This document shows positions 8,096-17,925 of a stretch of DNA of 64,000 bases, piece after piece. Position 1 is the stretch's first letter; each line of letters opens with the position of its first letter. Position numbers and translations under genes: made by a program. The DNA comes from Tanticharoenia sakaeratensis NBRC 103193 (GTDB lineage: Bacteria > Pseudomonadota > Alphaproteobacteria > Acetobacterales > Acetobacteraceae): NCBI RefSeq assembly GCF_000963885.1, contig NZ_BALE01000010.1:124001-188000 (forward strand), given 5' to 3'. The notes under the pieces are model-generated. The model was not told where the DNA came from. It did not search any database and worked only from the letters and a program-made list of their open reading frames with translations.

Positions 8096-8438
8096 ACACA
8101 CATGCCATGCTATAACCAAAGGGGAAGAACCCGACAAGAAGCGCGTGCCGCACCCCGGCGCACACGCCGGCGGAATGCTGTCAAACGGCCAAAATCACCA
8201 AAGAATGGTATAGAATCGTTAATAGCGCCAAGCGGGGCACTCAAGCATAGACAAACGCCGTTATTTCCATCATCACCCGCACTTGTCTGCCGCTGCATCA
8301 TGCGTGCCGGTCAATTGAATCGTCGTTTTTCCGGGCCCGGTCTTGGATCGTGTCGCCTTGGCAAGAATCTTCCTTCGGTCGGTTCTTGAAGATTGGCTGG
8401 ATGGATGTCGCTTGCGGAATAGGGTGGGGGGCGTGCCA
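8096..8438. other. Intergenic stretch between tRNA and regulator gene
   Basis: 343 bases without a credible gene. It holds the divergent tRNA promoter (8109-8137) and, around 8180-8240, a locally AT-richer segment (AATCACCAAAGAATGGTATAG) that could carry the promoter of the SARP-type regulator. The AT-rich segment is the only other thing I can point to. Confidence 0.4.
8109..8137 (-). promoter_or_regulatory. Promoter of tRNA-Arg(CCU)
   Basis: On the minus strand TTGTCG (8137-8132), a 17-base spacer and TATAGC (8114-8109) precede the tRNA 5' end by 14 bases, a sigma-70-type arrangement at the expected distance. Confidence 0.6.
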
Positions 8439-10637
8439 ATGAACAGGCTTGCAAGCGGAAAGCTGCCTGCGACCGATACGGCGCTCCTGCGCCTGCGACT
8501 GCTTGGCCGAATGGAGGCCACCAACCTGACCGGCGACAGCGTCCTGCCGATCGGTGGGAAGACACGCGGCCTGCTCGCCATTCTGGCACTTGGAGACCGC
8601 AAACCCGTCACGCGCGCAAGGCTTGCCGAACTGCTGTGGAGCCGACGCCCCGACGATCTCGCGCGCGCATCCCTGCGGCAGGAAATTCATCGCCTGCTCG
8701 ATGCGCTGAGCCCGCTCGGCGTCGACGTGATCGACGTGCAACGCCATGCGCTCGCGCTCAAGCCCGCGCTCACATCGGTCGATGCGGAACGCGTGCTGAC
8801 CATGACGGCGCGTACGCTCGACCTGACGCCTCAGGCTGGCGACGTCCTTCTCGGGGAACTCAACGGGCTCGATCCGATGTTCGACGAGTGGCTGTCGGAG
8901 CAGCGCGCGCGCATCCTGCGCCATGTCCGTGCGGTGATCGAAGGCATCCTTCGCGAGAGCGCGGACCCGGCTGCGATCGCCGATGCGGCCGAGCGCCTGC
9001 TCGGGCTGGACGAGTTGAACGAGGTCGCCTGGCGTGCCCGGCTCGATGCGGCCCAGCGCCGGGAAGAACATGGCGAAGCCATCCGCATCGCCGATCTCTG
9101 CATCGATGCCTTCCAGGCCCATCTCGGCGCCCAGCCGGGGCCGGAGACAATGGCGGCGATCCAGGCGGTACGAAACGGCCGGAGCATTGCCGGCGCACCC
9201 GGCCAGACCAGCGCTGGAAGTGCCGAACGCGCCGAAGGCAGCGCGCCCTGGAATCCTGCCCGGTCTGCGACACCTGCGATTCGTCCCGGCACGCTTCAGG
9301 CAACGGCCCTTTTCGTGGCGCCGGTCTCCCTGCAGGGAAGCGGCGCCGACGTTGCAGGATACGACGCGCTTTCCGAGGATCTGTCCGACACGCTGGATAT
9401 CGCCCTGTCGCAGTTCGGCATGGTGAGCGTCGTCAGTCAGTCCGATCCCCTGCTGTCCGATCCGCGCCACGGCGTCGCGCCGGGCACGGACTATGTCCTC
9501 AACGCGATCCTTCGTCCCCCCGCGCGGCGCGGGACCGTGATCGCACCGCCGCATGGCGGCGGACCGTCCGCCTATGCCGCCGTGGACGAAAGCGCTGCCG
9601 ATCCGGGCGGCGCACCTGCCGCTGCGGGCGATCGCGTTGCCGCCGCGCGTCTCGTGCTGCGCCTGCTCGATCTTCGTGATGGGGCGACCGGTCATGGGGG
9701 CGCCGGAACGGGGGCGATCGCGTGGGCGATGCGTGTGGATCTGCCGGCGGACATCGCGGCCCGCGAGGCGTTCATCGAACAGCTGGCGATCGAGATCGGC
9801 TGGTCCCTGATGCTGATCGAGGCGCGGCGCGCATTGCCGCGGCCGAGCGCGGATCTGGCCCCGAGCGCGCTTGCCCTGCGCGCAGTGCTCCTGCTTCTGC
9901 GCCGCGACCCGCTTCTGTTCGACGACTGCGCGCAGATGCTCGAACTGGCGGTCCAGCGGGATGCGCAGCAGCCGATGATCTGGGTGGGGCTGACGTTCCT
10001 GCGCCTGTTTTCGGGTTTCGAAGGGGACGCATCAGCGTTCGAGGGAGCGTGCGATGCGGCGCAGGCTCTGGCCTCTCATCTGCCCGACTCGATGCTGGCC
10101 AGTATTCTGCTCGGCCTCGCACTCACCATGTCGCCTGGACGTCAGGCGCAAGGTGGCGCGGTCCTCGCACGTTATGTGGAACGGGCAGGCACGGTGTCGG
10201 GCGGCCTGATCGGCCCCAGGCTGGCGGAGCCGGCACTGATGCTGCAGCGGGTGATCGCGGGCGAGCATGCCGCCGCCGCAGTCCTGTTCGATCGCTTCCA
10301 GGCGAGCCGTGTCGGCCATTCGGCGGATGCGATCGCCGATCCGCTCGGTCTGCTGGTTGCCGTGCTCTGCGATCGCCTGGAGGAAGCGCTCAGCCTCGGA
10401 CGCGTGCTGGTCAGCCAGTACCCGCGCCAGACGCTGCCTCTGATCGCAACGCTTGCAGCACTCGGCGGGACCGGGAATGTGAAGAAAGGTGATAGCGAGG
10501 TCGCCGCATTGCGCGCGCAGCTTGAGCGTCTTCATCGCGGAATGGACGCAGCCCGTGCCGTGAGAGGCCTTGTCTTTCTGCCGGAAGCGGATCGCGCGCG
10601 CCTGGTCACATACCTGCAGCGCGCCGGACTGGCCTGA
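8439..10637 (+). CDS. SARP/BTAD-type transcriptional regulator with TolB-like domain
   Basis: 732 residues from ATG 8439 (GGGTGGGGGG upstream); a longer frame opens at 8343. Residues about 15-100 resemble the winged-helix DNA-binding domain of SARP regulators (LRLRLLGRMEA, GGKTRGLLAILAL, RARLAELLWSRRPDDLARASLRQEIHRL). Residues about 100-240 form a bacterial transcriptional activator domain (DEWLSEQRARILRHV, RLLGLDELNEVAWRARL). Residues about 310-480 match the TolB/FlgO-like region common in CadC-like and cyclase-linked regulators (YDALSEDLSDTLDIALSQFG, GTDYVLNAIL). The remainder looks TPR-like. No ATPase motif is visible. It is transcribed alone; its target is unknown. Confidence 0.8.
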   Translation: MNRLASGKLPATDTALLRLRLLGRMEATNLTGDSVLPIGGKTRGLLAILALGDRKPVTRARLAELLWSRRPDDLARASLRQEIHRLLDALSPLGVDVIDVQRHALALKPALTSVDAERVLTMTARTLDLTPQAGDVLLGELNGLDPMFDEWLSEQRARILRHVRAVIEGILRESADPAAIADAAERLLGLDELNEVAWRARLDAAQRREEHGEAIRIADLCIDAFQAHLGAQPGPETMAAIQAVRNGRSIAGAPGQTSAGSAERAEGSAPWNPARSATPAIRPGTLQATALFVAPVSLQGSGADVAGYDALSEDLSDTLDIALSQFGMVSVVSQSDPLLSDPRHGVAPGTDYVLNAILRPPARRGTVIAPPHGGGPSAYAAVDESAADPGGAPAAAGDRVAAARLVLRLLDLRDGATGHGGAGTGAIAWAMRVDLPADIAAREAFIEQLAIEIGWSLMLIEARRALPRPSADLAPSALALRAVLLLLRRDPLLFDDCAQMLELAVQRDAQQPMIWVGLTFLRLFSGFEGDASAFEGACDAAQALASHLPDSMLASILLGLALTMSPGRQAQGGAVLARYVERAGTVSGGLIGPRLAEPALMLQRVIAGEHAAAAVLFDRFQASRVGHSADAIADPLGLLVAVLCDRLEEALSLGRVLVSQYPRQTLPLIATLAALGGTGNVKKGDSEVAALRAQLERLHRGMDAARAVRGLVFLPEADRARLVTYLQRAGLA

Positions 10638-10784
10638 CCACGCGCCCTGCGCTTGGCGATTGTTGCGCCACAGGATAAGAAAGCGACCGTCCGCGCTCAT
10701 CGCCGAGGGGCGTGGGACCGCGCCCGATGCGACGGGCGTTGAGAATACGCCCGCTGGCACGGGCCCGCTCGACACAGGATTCTC

Positions 10785-11306
10785 ATGACCGCACGCTCGA
10801 TCGCACACACTCTCTCAGCAACCGGCCGCCTGCGCCGCTTTGCGCCGTTCGTCAGCGTGCTGGCGATGGCCGCGTGCGTGAGCGCGTGCTCGAGCGCCCG
10901 CGATCCCGACAGCCTGACGCGTCCGCGCAATCACCTGATCGGCGAGGATCGCGGTGCGACCGGCGGCGACGATCAGCTTCAGGGTGGCGTGAATGCCTAT
11001 CTGTGGCGCGGTGCGCTCGACACGCTGTCCTTCATGCCGTTCGCGTCCGCCGATGCGGTGGGTGGCGTGATCCTGACTGACTGGTACCAGCCGCCGGCCA
11101 GCCAGAACGAGCGCTTCAAGATCGCGGCTTATATTCTCGATCGCCGGCTGCGCTCCGATGCGCTGCGCGTTTCGATCTTCCGTCAGGTTCGCCAGGGCGA
11201 TGACTGGGTCGACACGCCCGTCTCGGCCAGCACGACGTCGGACATCACCACCCGTATCCTCGCCCGTGCCCGTCAGCTTCGCGCCGACAACGGCAACCGC
11301 GACTGA
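10785..11306 (+). CDS. DUF3576 family lipoprotein
   Basis: 173 residues. A basic-hydrophobic leader (to about residue 30) ends in AACVSAC, with Cys35 (VSAC) the likely lipidated residue, then a soluble domain containing [33 protein letters not shown] (quoted in pieces: [33 protein letters not shown]), the signature of the alphaproteobacterial DUF3576 family. It lies 38 bases before leuS, an order conserved in alphaproteobacteria, next to lptE. A role in the outer membrane is inferred from the lipobox and neighbours. Confidence 0.88.
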   Translation: MTARSIAHTLSATGRLRRFAPFVSVLAMAACVSACSSARDPDSLTRPRNHLIGEDRGATGGDDQLQGGVNAYLWRGALDTLSFMPFASADAVGGVILTDWYQPPASQNERFKIAAYILDRRLRSDALRVSIFRQVRQGDDWVDTPVSASTTSDITTRILARARQLRADNGNRD

Positions 11307-11344
11307 TCCCGACCAGCGTTTTTCCGGAGCACCCGACCGTCGTC

Positions 11345-13942
11345 ATGTCCGAGACCGGCCCCGTTACCTATGATTTCACTCTGGCCGAGCCTCGCTGGCA
11401 GACGGCCTGGGCCGATGCGCGTGCCTTCTCCGCGCCTGACGTGCCGGAGCCGGGACGTCCCAAATGCTACGTTCTGGAGATGTTTCCCTATCCGTCCGGC
11501 CAGCTTCACATGGGCCACGTGCGGAACTATGCGCTCGGCGATGTCGTGGCACGATACAAGCGCGCGCAGGGCTTTCAGGTGCTGCACCCTATGGGGTGGG
11601 ACGCATTCGGCCTCCCGGCCGAAAATGCGGCGCGCGAGCGTGGCGTCCATCCGGGCACCTGGACGATGGACAACATCGCGGCCATGCGCACGACGCTGAA
11701 GCAGCTTGGCTTCTCGTTCGACTGGGACCGTGAGATCGCAACCTGCCTGCCGGAATATTACGGCAAGCAGCAGAAGCTGTTCGTGGACATGTATCGCGCG
11801 GGCCTGGTCGAGCGTCGCCAGTCCGCCGTGAACTGGGACCCCGTGGACAACACCGTGCTCGCCAACGAGCAGGTGGTCGACGGTCGCGGCTGGCGCTCGG
11901 GTGCGCTCATCGAGAAGAAGCTGCTGTCGCAGTGGTTCCTCGCCATCACGAAGTTCGCGGGCCCGCTCCGCGATGCGCTGGCAACGCTGGATCGCTGGCC
12001 GGAACGCGTGCGGATCATGCAGGAGCGCTGGATCGGCCGTTCGGAAGGTGCGCGTGTGCGGTTCCCGCTGGTGTCGCCCCCGGAACCCTTCGATGCCGAT
12101 CTGGATGCCGTCGAAGTGTATACGACGCGCCCGGACACGCTATTCGGCATGAGTTTCGTGGCCATCGCCGCCGACCATCCGCTGGCGCAGAAAGTGGGCG
12201 TGCGCAATCCTGATGCGCAGGCCTTCATCGAGGAATGCCGCCGCCTCGGCACGTCGGAAGAGGCGATCGAAGCTGCGGAAAAGCGGGGCTTCGATACGGG
12301 CCTGCGTGTCGCCAATCCGTTCGATCCGGAGCGTCAGAGCCCGGTCTGGATCGCGAATTTCGTGCTGTCGGAATATGGCACCGGCGCCGTGTTCGGCTGC
12401 CCGTGTGGCGATCAGCGCGATCTGGATTTCGCGCGCAAATATGGATTGCCGGTTCCGGTGGTCGTGCTCCCGCAGGGCGAGGACGCCGAGACGTTCACGA
12501 TCGGCGCCACGGCCACGACAGGTGCCGGCACGCTGATCAATTCGGGCTTTCTGGACGGGCTGGCGACCACGGATGGCAAGCGGGCTGCAATCGAGCGGCT
12601 CGAAGCCATGGGTGTTGGCCGCGGCGTCGTGAACTGGCGTCTGCGTGACTGGGGCGTTTCCCGTCAGCGCTACTGGGGATGCCCGATCCCGTTCGTGCAT
12701 TGCGAGAGCTGCGGCGTGGTCCCCGTGCCGGACGATCAGCTCCCGGTCGTCCTGCCCGAAGACGTTCGGTTCGATCGGCCCGGCAATCCGCTGGATCATC
12801 ATCCGACATGGAAACATGTCGCCTGCCCGCAATGCGGCGCGGCGGCCGTTCGCGAGACCGACACGTTCGACACCTTCGTCGACAGCTCGTGGTATTTCGC
12901 GCGCTTCACGGCGCCGCATGCCGATGCGCCCACCGTGCCGGCCGCAGCAAACGGGTGGCTGCCGGTCGACCAGTACATCGGCGGTGTCGAGCACGCGATC
13001 CTGCATCTGCTCTATGCCCGTTTCTTTACCCGTGCCATGGCCGAGACCGGTCATTTCGCGGTCGAGGAACCGTTCGCCGGGCTGTTCACCCAAGGCATGG
13101 TCACGCACGAAAGCTACCGCGACCAGAGCGGCTGGCTCTATCCGGACGAGATCGAGCGCCGTGCTGATGGCGCGTTCCGCCGCGATACCGGTGCGGTCGT
13201 CGAGATCGGCCGGTCCGAGAAGATGTCCAAGTCCCGCCGCAACACGGTCTCGCCGGTTGCGATCATCGAGCGTTTCGGCGCCGATACCGCGCGGTGGTTC
13301 GTCCTGTCGGACAGCCCGCCCGAGCGCGACATGGAATGGACGGAAGCCGGCGTCGCTGCGGCCGCCCGCTTCGGACAGCGCCTTTATCGTGTCGTCACGG
13401 CCGTGGCGGCCAGCCCGTCCGTATCCGATGACGGGACGATCAGTCCGGCTGCCGAGGCTTTGCTGCGCGCCACGCACCGCACGATCGCCGCGGTCACGTC
13501 GGCACTCGACGACATGACGCCCAACGTGGCGGTGGCGCGACTGCATGAACTGACATCGAGCCTTGCCGAGGCGGAACGCGCCGAGGGGGCGGGGCTCGAT
13601 GCGGCGCGCCGCGAAGCCGCCCGCACGTTGTGCCTGCTGGTGGCACCCATGATGCCGCATCTGGCGGAAGACATGCTGGCCCTGATCGAGCCGGGTGGCC
13701 CGATGGCTGTTGCACGGCCGTGGCCCAAGGCCGAGGAGAAGTGGCTTGCGGTGACGCAGGTGACGCTCGGCGTGCAGGTCGGCGGCAAGCTGCGCGGCAC
13801 GATCGAAGTGGCGCCTGACAGCCCGGCCGAGACGGTCCTGTCCCTGGCGGAAGCAGCGGTTGCTCATGCGATCGACGGGCGGCGCATCGTCAAGCGCGTG
13901 CATGTGCCGAACCGAATCGTCAATTTCGTCGTGGCAGGGTGA
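11345..13942 (+). CDS. leuS: Leucyl-tRNA synthetase
   Basis: 865 residues, normal length for the bacterial enzyme. Class I motifs are HMGH at residues 55-58 and KMSKS at 626-630. The CP1 editing domain is present ([12 protein letters not shown], and [16 protein letters not shown]). Zinc-type cysteines are seen in [10 protein letters not shown] and CPQCGAAAV. The C-terminal segment [16 protein letters not shown] is the tRNA-binding tail. Charges tRNA-Leu and edits mischarged isoleucine or norvaline. Its TGA stop overlaps the GTG start of lptE, pointing to translational coupling. Confidence 0.98.
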   Translation: MSETGPVTYDFTLAEPRWQTAWADARAFSAPDVPEPGRPKCYVLEMFPYPSGQLHMGHVRNYALGDVVARYKRAQGFQVLHPMGWDAFGLPAENAARERGVHPGTWTMDNIAAMRTTLKQLGFSFDWDREIATCLPEYYGKQQKLFVDMYRAGLVERRQSAVNWDPVDNTVLANEQVVDGRGWRSGALIEKKLLSQWFLAITKFAGPLRDALATLDRWPERVRIMQERWIGRSEGARVRFPLVSPPEPFDADLDAVEVYTTRPDTLFGMSFVAIAADHPLAQKVGVRNPDAQAFIEECRRLGTSEEAIEAAEKRGFDTGLRVANPFDPERQSPVWIANFVLSEYGTGAVFGCPCGDQRDLDFARKYGLPVPVVVLPQGEDAETFTIGATATTGAGTLINSGFLDGLATTDGKRAAIERLEAMGVGRGVVNWRLRDWGVSRQRYWGCPIPFVHCESCGVVPVPDDQLPVVLPEDVRFDRPGNPLDHHPTWKHVACPQCGAAAVRETDTFDTFVDSSWYFARFTAPHADAPTVPAAANGWLPVDQYIGGVEHAILHLLYARFFTRAMAETGHFAVEEPFAGLFTQGMVTHESYRDQSGWLYPDEIERRADGAFRRDTGAVVEIGRSEKMSKSRRNTVSPVAIIERFGADTARWFVLSDSPPERDMEWTEAGVAAAARFGQRLYRVVTAVAASPSVSDDGTISPAAEALLRATHRTIAAVTSALDDMTPNVAVARLHELTSSLAEAERAEGAGLDAARREAARTLCLLVAPMMPHLAEDMLALIEPGGPMAVARPWPKAEEKWLAVTQVTLGVQVGGKLRGTIEVAPDSPAETVLSLAEAAVAHAIDGRRIVKRVHVPNRIVNFVVAG

Positions 13943-14613
13943 AACCGATGCGGGCGCTGCGCTGGTTCGGACTTCTGGCGCCCCTCGGGCTTGCGGGCTG
14001 CGGATTCCAGCCGCTCTATGGACATCAGGGCGCGACGCGTCCCGATGTCGCCAGCGAACTGACGCGCGTCTATGTCGCGAACATTCCCAACCGCTACGGC
14101 CAGGAACTGAGGCTCGCCCTTCAGCAGGAGCTGGGCGGCGCGTCTCAGACCGAACCGGACGGATATACCTTGCAGGTCTCGTCGTCGGCCTCGGAACAGG
14201 CGATCGACATTCACAGTGACAACACCTCCGGGCGCATGCGCGTGGAAGGTCATGCGCACTGGTCCCTGTTCTCGGTATCGCCCAGTCCGGCCCTGCTGGC
14301 GCAAGGCGACGCGGTCACACTGGACGGTTACTCGCCGACATTCGAACAGTTGTTCGCCCAGACACTTGATGACGAAAACGTCCAGAAGCGGGTGGCCGAA
14401 ACGCTCGCGGGCACGATCCGCCAGCAAGTCGCCATCTGGATCAGCTCGCACGTGAAGCCGCCGGTCGAAACGCCGTCCGGTGCGCCGGGTTATGTCGATC
14501 CGACGGCGCTTCCGACGGCCAATGGCCCGCCGGTCGAGAAGGCCGGCCCGGACGGGTTCCCTGCGTCGGCGACCGGGCGGCTCGATCCGTCGCAGAACGG
14601 CGACGACCAGTAA
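13939..14613 (+). CDS. lptE: LPS-assembly lipoprotein LptE
   Basis: 224 residues. N-terminal lipoprotein signal ending LGLAGC, followed by GFQPLYG, the hallmark of LptE/RlpB. LptE plugs the LptD barrel that inserts lipopolysaccharide in the outer leaflet. Start is GTG at 13939 overlapping the leuS stop by 4 bases, or ATG at 13948. The C-terminal 60 residues are Pro/Gly-rich and poorly conserved. Position between leuS and holA is the standard one in Gram-negative bacteria. Confidence 0.9.
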   Translation: MKPMRALRWFGLLAPLGLAGCGFQPLYGHQGATRPDVASELTRVYVANIPNRYGQELRLALQQELGGASQTEPDGYTLQVSSSASEQAIDIHSDNTSGRMRVEGHAHWSLFSVSPSPALLAQGDAVTLDGYSPTFEQLFAQTLDDENVQKRVAETLAGTIRQQVAIWISSHVKPPVETPSGAPGYVDPTALPTANGPPVEKAGPDGFPASATGRLDPSQNGDDQ

Positions 14614-14620
14614 GTCTTTC

Positions 14621-15625
14621 ATGAAGATCGATGCCCGCTCGGCTGCGCGCACGCTTGAACAGGCCGGAAAATGGCGGGCCATCGTGCTCTATGGCGATGA
14701 TCATGGACTGATCCGCGAGCGCGCGCAGGCGGCGGTGCGCGTCGTTGCGGAATCGCTGGACGATGCGTTCCGTGTCGTGGCGCTCGAGCGCGAGCAGCAT
14801 GTCCGGCTTGAGGAAGAGACGCAGGCACTCTCCCTGATCGGCGGACGTCGCGTCGTCTGGTTGCGCGACGGCAATGACGCCATCGTGCCGATGCTCAAGC
14901 GCGTCCTGGATCAGGACAGCGACACGCTGATCGTGGTGGAAGCCCCGGGCCTGATGTCACGCGCGAAGCTGCGCGCACTGGCCGATCAGGCGTCGTCCAT
15001 CGCCAGCATCGGCTGCTATCCCGAGGAGGGACGGAACCTCTCTGCGTCCGTTACCGCCATGCTCTCGGAACGTCGTGTGCGGATCGATCGCGATGCGCTC
15101 GACTGGCTGACCGGTCGGTTAAGCCCGGACCGTGCGATGGTGCGCGCCGAGATCGAGAAACTCGTGCTGTATGCCGGTGAAGGCGGAACGCTGGATCTGG
15201 ATGCTGTCACCGAAATCGTGGCCGATGCCGGTGCTGCGTCCCTGGATGATGCGATCTGGGGTGCGCTGTCCGGCGATCGGGCGGGCGCAGATCGTGCGCT
15301 CGAACGCGCACTGGCGGACGGGGTCAATCCCGTAGCGGTCGCGCGGGCCATGCTGGGCGCGCTGGGCCGTCTCCAGCGGGTCAGGGCAGGGATGGACATG
15401 GGGCAGTCCCGGGGCGACGCCATCAAGGCGCTGCGTCCGCCGGTCTTCTTCAAACGCCTGGCGGCTTTCGAACGTGCGCTCGAACGATGGTCCGCCGCCG
15501 CATTACTCCGTGCACTGCGCCGGACGCAGGCGTTCGAACTGGCATGCAAACAGACCGGTGCTGCCGACATGGCGCTGTGCCGCCGCCATATCGCGGAGAT
15601 TGCGGCGGCCCGCCGCTCTGCATGA
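14621..15625 (+). CDS. holA: DNA polymerase III subunit delta
   Basis: 334 residues from ATG 14621, 7 bases after lptE. HolA is the clamp-loader subunit that opens the beta sliding clamp. N-terminal WRAIVLYGDDHGLIRERAQ, then DTLIVVEAPGLMSRAKLRALAD and a C-terminal collar domain (AMLGALGRLQRVRAGMD) fit the family. The longer open frame upstream overlaps lptE and is discarded. It closes the DUF3576-leuS-lptE-holA cluster. Confidence 0.92.
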   Translation: MKIDARSAARTLEQAGKWRAIVLYGDDHGLIRERAQAAVRVVAESLDDAFRVVALEREQHVRLEEETQALSLIGGRRVVWLRDGNDAIVPMLKRVLDQDSDTLIVVEAPGLMSRAKLRALADQASSIASIGCYPEEGRNLSASVTAMLSERRVRIDRDALDWLTGRLSPDRAMVRAEIEKLVLYAGEGGTLDLDAVTEIVADAGAASLDDAIWGALSGDRAGADRALERALADGVNPVAVARAMLGALGRLQRVRAGMDMGQSRGDAIKALRPPVFFKRLAAFERALERWSAAALLRALRRTQAFELACKQTGAADMALCRRHIAEIAAARRSA

Positions 15626-15970
15626 ACATGGTTCCAGGCATGATGTGGTCGGCGAGGGCTGCATGAATGCGGCTGCCGACCAACGTCGGGAAGGACAAAC
15701 CTTTTCGGGGTGCGGCAAGGCAAGGGTGCAAGCGACAAGATCGCGATCGCCGACGATGCAGGATCGGTCCCGTAGCCAGGCGCTGCAGAGACTGGCGCCG
15801 TATCGCGGCGTCCGGCACGCGACGATCTCCATAGTTTGCGGCCCGGCTGCCCGCACGCATATCACGGTCCACGTGCATACGCGCCCGACAGTCCCGGGAT
15901 CGCCTGTCATCGAGCGCGATCGTTCGCGTATCCTGGGTGCAGGGTTTATCCTGCCGATGTGCCAGCGAGG
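15626..15970. other. Intergenic stretch after holA
   Basis: 345 bases between holA and the acetyltransferase gene. Frames crossing it have no family resemblance or ribosome-binding site. I see no RNA gene or clear terminator. Confidence 0.4.
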
Positions 15971-16438
15971 ATGCAGATGTTTACGCTCCGGATCGATGAC
16001 CTGTCAGGCGATCAGACACGCGATCTCCTGAGACTCCATCTCGAGGGGATGCACGCGAACTCGCCACCGGGCAGCGTTTTCGCACTCGATCTGTCCGGAT
16101 TGCAGATGCCGGAGGTCACCGTATGGACGGCGTGGCATGGCGACAGGATTGCCGCCGTCGGTGCGCTGAAAATGCTGCCGGATGGCGATGCGGAGGTGAA
16201 GTCGATGCGCACACATCCTGATTTCATCCGCAGAGGCGCCGGAGCACGAATTCTCGAAGCGATCATCTTTCATGCACAGGCGCGCGGCGTACGCCGCCTG
16301 AGTCTGGAAACCGGAAGCGGTGCAGCATTCGAACCGGCGCTTGCCCTGTATAGAAAGCGCGGTTTTCACAACGGTGACGCGTTTTCTTCGTACCAGAAGA
16401 GCGAGTTCAACCAGTTCCTGCATCTCCCGCTCGCATGA
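15971..16438 (+). CDS. GNAT family N-acetyltransferase
   Basis: 155 residues from ATG 15971 (GCGAGG just upstream); ATG 15977 is also possible. The acetyl-CoA binding motif A is seen in SMRTHPDFIRRGAGARILEA (R-x-x-G-x-A type), followed by LSLETGSGAAFEPALALYRKRGF, typical of GNAT motif B (in pieces: LSLETGSGAAF, ALALYRKRGF). The pattern resembles the PA4534/YsnE-like small-molecule acetyltransferases. The substrate is unknown. It stands alone between holA and the SDR gene. Confidence 0.85.
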   Translation: MQMFTLRIDDLSGDQTRDLLRLHLEGMHANSPPGSVFALDLSGLQMPEVTVWTAWHGDRIAAVGALKMLPDGDAEVKSMRTHPDFIRRGAGARILEAIIFHAQARGVRRLSLETGSGAAFEPALALYRKRGFHNGDAFSSYQKSEFNQFLHLPLA

Positions 16439-16627
16439 AGCATGTGTCTTTTGGCTACGCCGGGTGCGAGGATCAGCGCTCGCAAGCCCGGTAACGTCAT
16501 CCAGTCTGTCGCCCTTGCAGGACTGTCATCACGCATCCGTGAGGCAACCCGCTCTCCTGACCGCGTTTGTCTCAGCACGTCGGCCCGCCCGGCAACATTC
16601 TGACAGATAGCGACCAGGACCAGCCCC

Positions 16628-17677
16628 ATGAGTGATGACCAGACCCCCGACACCCGTAATCCGGCCGAGCCGCAGGCGTCGTCCGGGCGGCGTTCCGTTC
16701 TGACGGGTGCGACCCTCGGGCTGGCCGGCATGGTGGCAGGCGGTCGTGTATCGAGCGCACAGGCCGAAGGGAATCCTGCGGGAAGTCCGGCAGCGCCGAT
16801 CGCCGATCCGCGCACGCTCTATCCTCATGCCCCGTTCGAGTCCCAGCCGCAGGAGTGGCCCGGTCTCCAGTCGCGCATGCATCCGCGTCCCGATTGTGGC
16901 GAGACGAGCTATCACGGCAGCGGCCGGATGGCGGGCCGCCGTGCGCTGATTACCGGCGGCGATTCCGGCCTTGGCCGATCGGCTGCAATCGCATTCGCGC
17001 GGGAAGGAGCCGATGTCGCGATCAACTATCTGCCGCAGGAAGAAGAAGACGCGCGCGAGGTGATCGCCCTGATCCGCAAGGCAGGACGCAAGGCCGTGGC
17101 GCTGCCGGGTGACATTCGCTCCGAGGCCTTTTGCCAGAAGCTGGTTGCCGATGCCGTCGCCGGCCTGGGCGGTCTCGACACGCTCGTGAACTGCGCCGGG
17201 CGCCAGCATTATCATGAGAGCATTCTCGACCTGTCGACCGAGGATTTCGACTGGACGCTGAAGACCAATCTCTACGCGCTGTTCTGGATCACCAAGGCCG
17301 CCGTGCCGCACCTGAAGCCGGGCAGTTCGATCGTGAATACGGCATCGTCCAATGCCTACAGCCCGTCGCAGATCATCGTCGATTACAGCATCACGAAGGC
17401 TGGCATCGCCAACCTGACCAAGAGCTTGGCAAAGCAGCTTCTGTCGAAGGGCATCCGGGTCAATGCTGTGGCACCGGGTCCGTTCTGGACGCCTTTGCAG
17501 GTTTGCGGCGGGCAGCCGATGTCGGCTGTCGAGAAATACGGCACGACCGTTCCTTTCGATCGCCCTGGCCAGCCGGCTGAGATTGCGCCGGTCTATGTGA
17601 CGCTGGCGTCCACGGATGGCAGCTACATCACGGGGCAGGTTTACGGCATCACCGGCGGCACCGGCGTGCCGGGCTGA
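16628..17677 (+). CDS. YghA-like short-chain dehydrogenase with Tat-type leader
   Basis: 349 residues. The core from about residue 60 closely resembles E. coli YghA-type SDRs (MHPRPDCGETSYHGSGRMAG, NYLPQEEEDA). The cofactor loop TGGDSGLG is at 109-116, with catalytic Ser240, Tyr253 and Lys257 (YSITK) intact. The first 46 residues are an extra segment with Arg21-Arg22 (SGRRSVLTG), a hydrophobic run and an AQA site, i.e. a twin-arginine export signal. A periplasmic or secreted NAD(P)-dependent oxidoreductase is inferred. The substrate is unknown. Confidence 0.9.
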   Translation: MSDDQTPDTRNPAEPQASSGRRSVLTGATLGLAGMVAGGRVSSAQAEGNPAGSPAAPIADPRTLYPHAPFESQPQEWPGLQSRMHPRPDCGETSYHGSGRMAGRRALITGGDSGLGRSAAIAFAREGADVAINYLPQEEEDAREVIALIRKAGRKAVALPGDIRSEAFCQKLVADAVAGLGGLDTLVNCAGRQHYHESILDLSTEDFDWTLKTNLYALFWITKAAVPHLKPGSSIVNTASSNAYSPSQIIVDYSITKAGIANLTKSLAKQLLSKGIRVNAVAPGPFWTPLQVCGGQPMSAVEKYGTTVPFDRPGQPAEIAPVYVTLASTDGSYITGQVYGITGGTGVPG

Positions 17678-17694
17678 TTTCGTGACATTGCATT

Positions 17695-17719
17695 GCTTCG
17701 CCTGCACGGCCGGCGAAGC
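17695..17719 (+). terminator. Hairpin after the SDR gene
   Basis: GCTTCGCC (17695-17702), a 9-base loop and GGCGAAGC (17712-17719) form a perfect 8-bp stem 17 bases after the SDR stop. No T run follows, so it may be a Rho-type or processing hairpin. Confidence 0.4.
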
Positions 17720-17793
17720 AGATATGCATTAACTGAGTGTAATCCGGCGGAAAGGAAGGGCGTAAAAGGCGGTCAGAAAAGGAGTTGTTCATC

Positions 17794-17925
17794 ATGAACG
17801 TGCACGTCTCCACACACACCGCCCGTGAAGCCTTCCGCGCCGAGCCCCACAAATTGCTGATGGGCACCTGCATCGCAGGCGCGACGCTGTTCTGGGGCGT
17901 CGCCCTCTGGGTCGGCTATTTCTGA
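17794..17925 (+). CDS. 43-residue single-span membrane microprotein
   Basis: ATG at 17794 is preceded by AAAAGGAG with an 8-base gap, among the best ribosome-binding sites in the window. The product has a polar N-terminal half (MNVHVSTHTAREAFRAEPHK) and a single hydrophobic C-terminal helix (LLMGTCIAGATLFWG, VALWVGYF). No family recognised. Its last 10 bases overlap the end of the convergent DUF72 gene. The hydrophobic segment and the strong SD make it likely real. Confidence 0.65.
   Translation: MNVHVSTHTAREAFRAEPHKLLMGTCIAGATLFWGVALWVGYF

Noticed and set aside
15836-15970. N-terminal extension of the GNAT ORF
   Set aside because: Unlike GNAT proteins and before the better SD-supported ATG at 15971.
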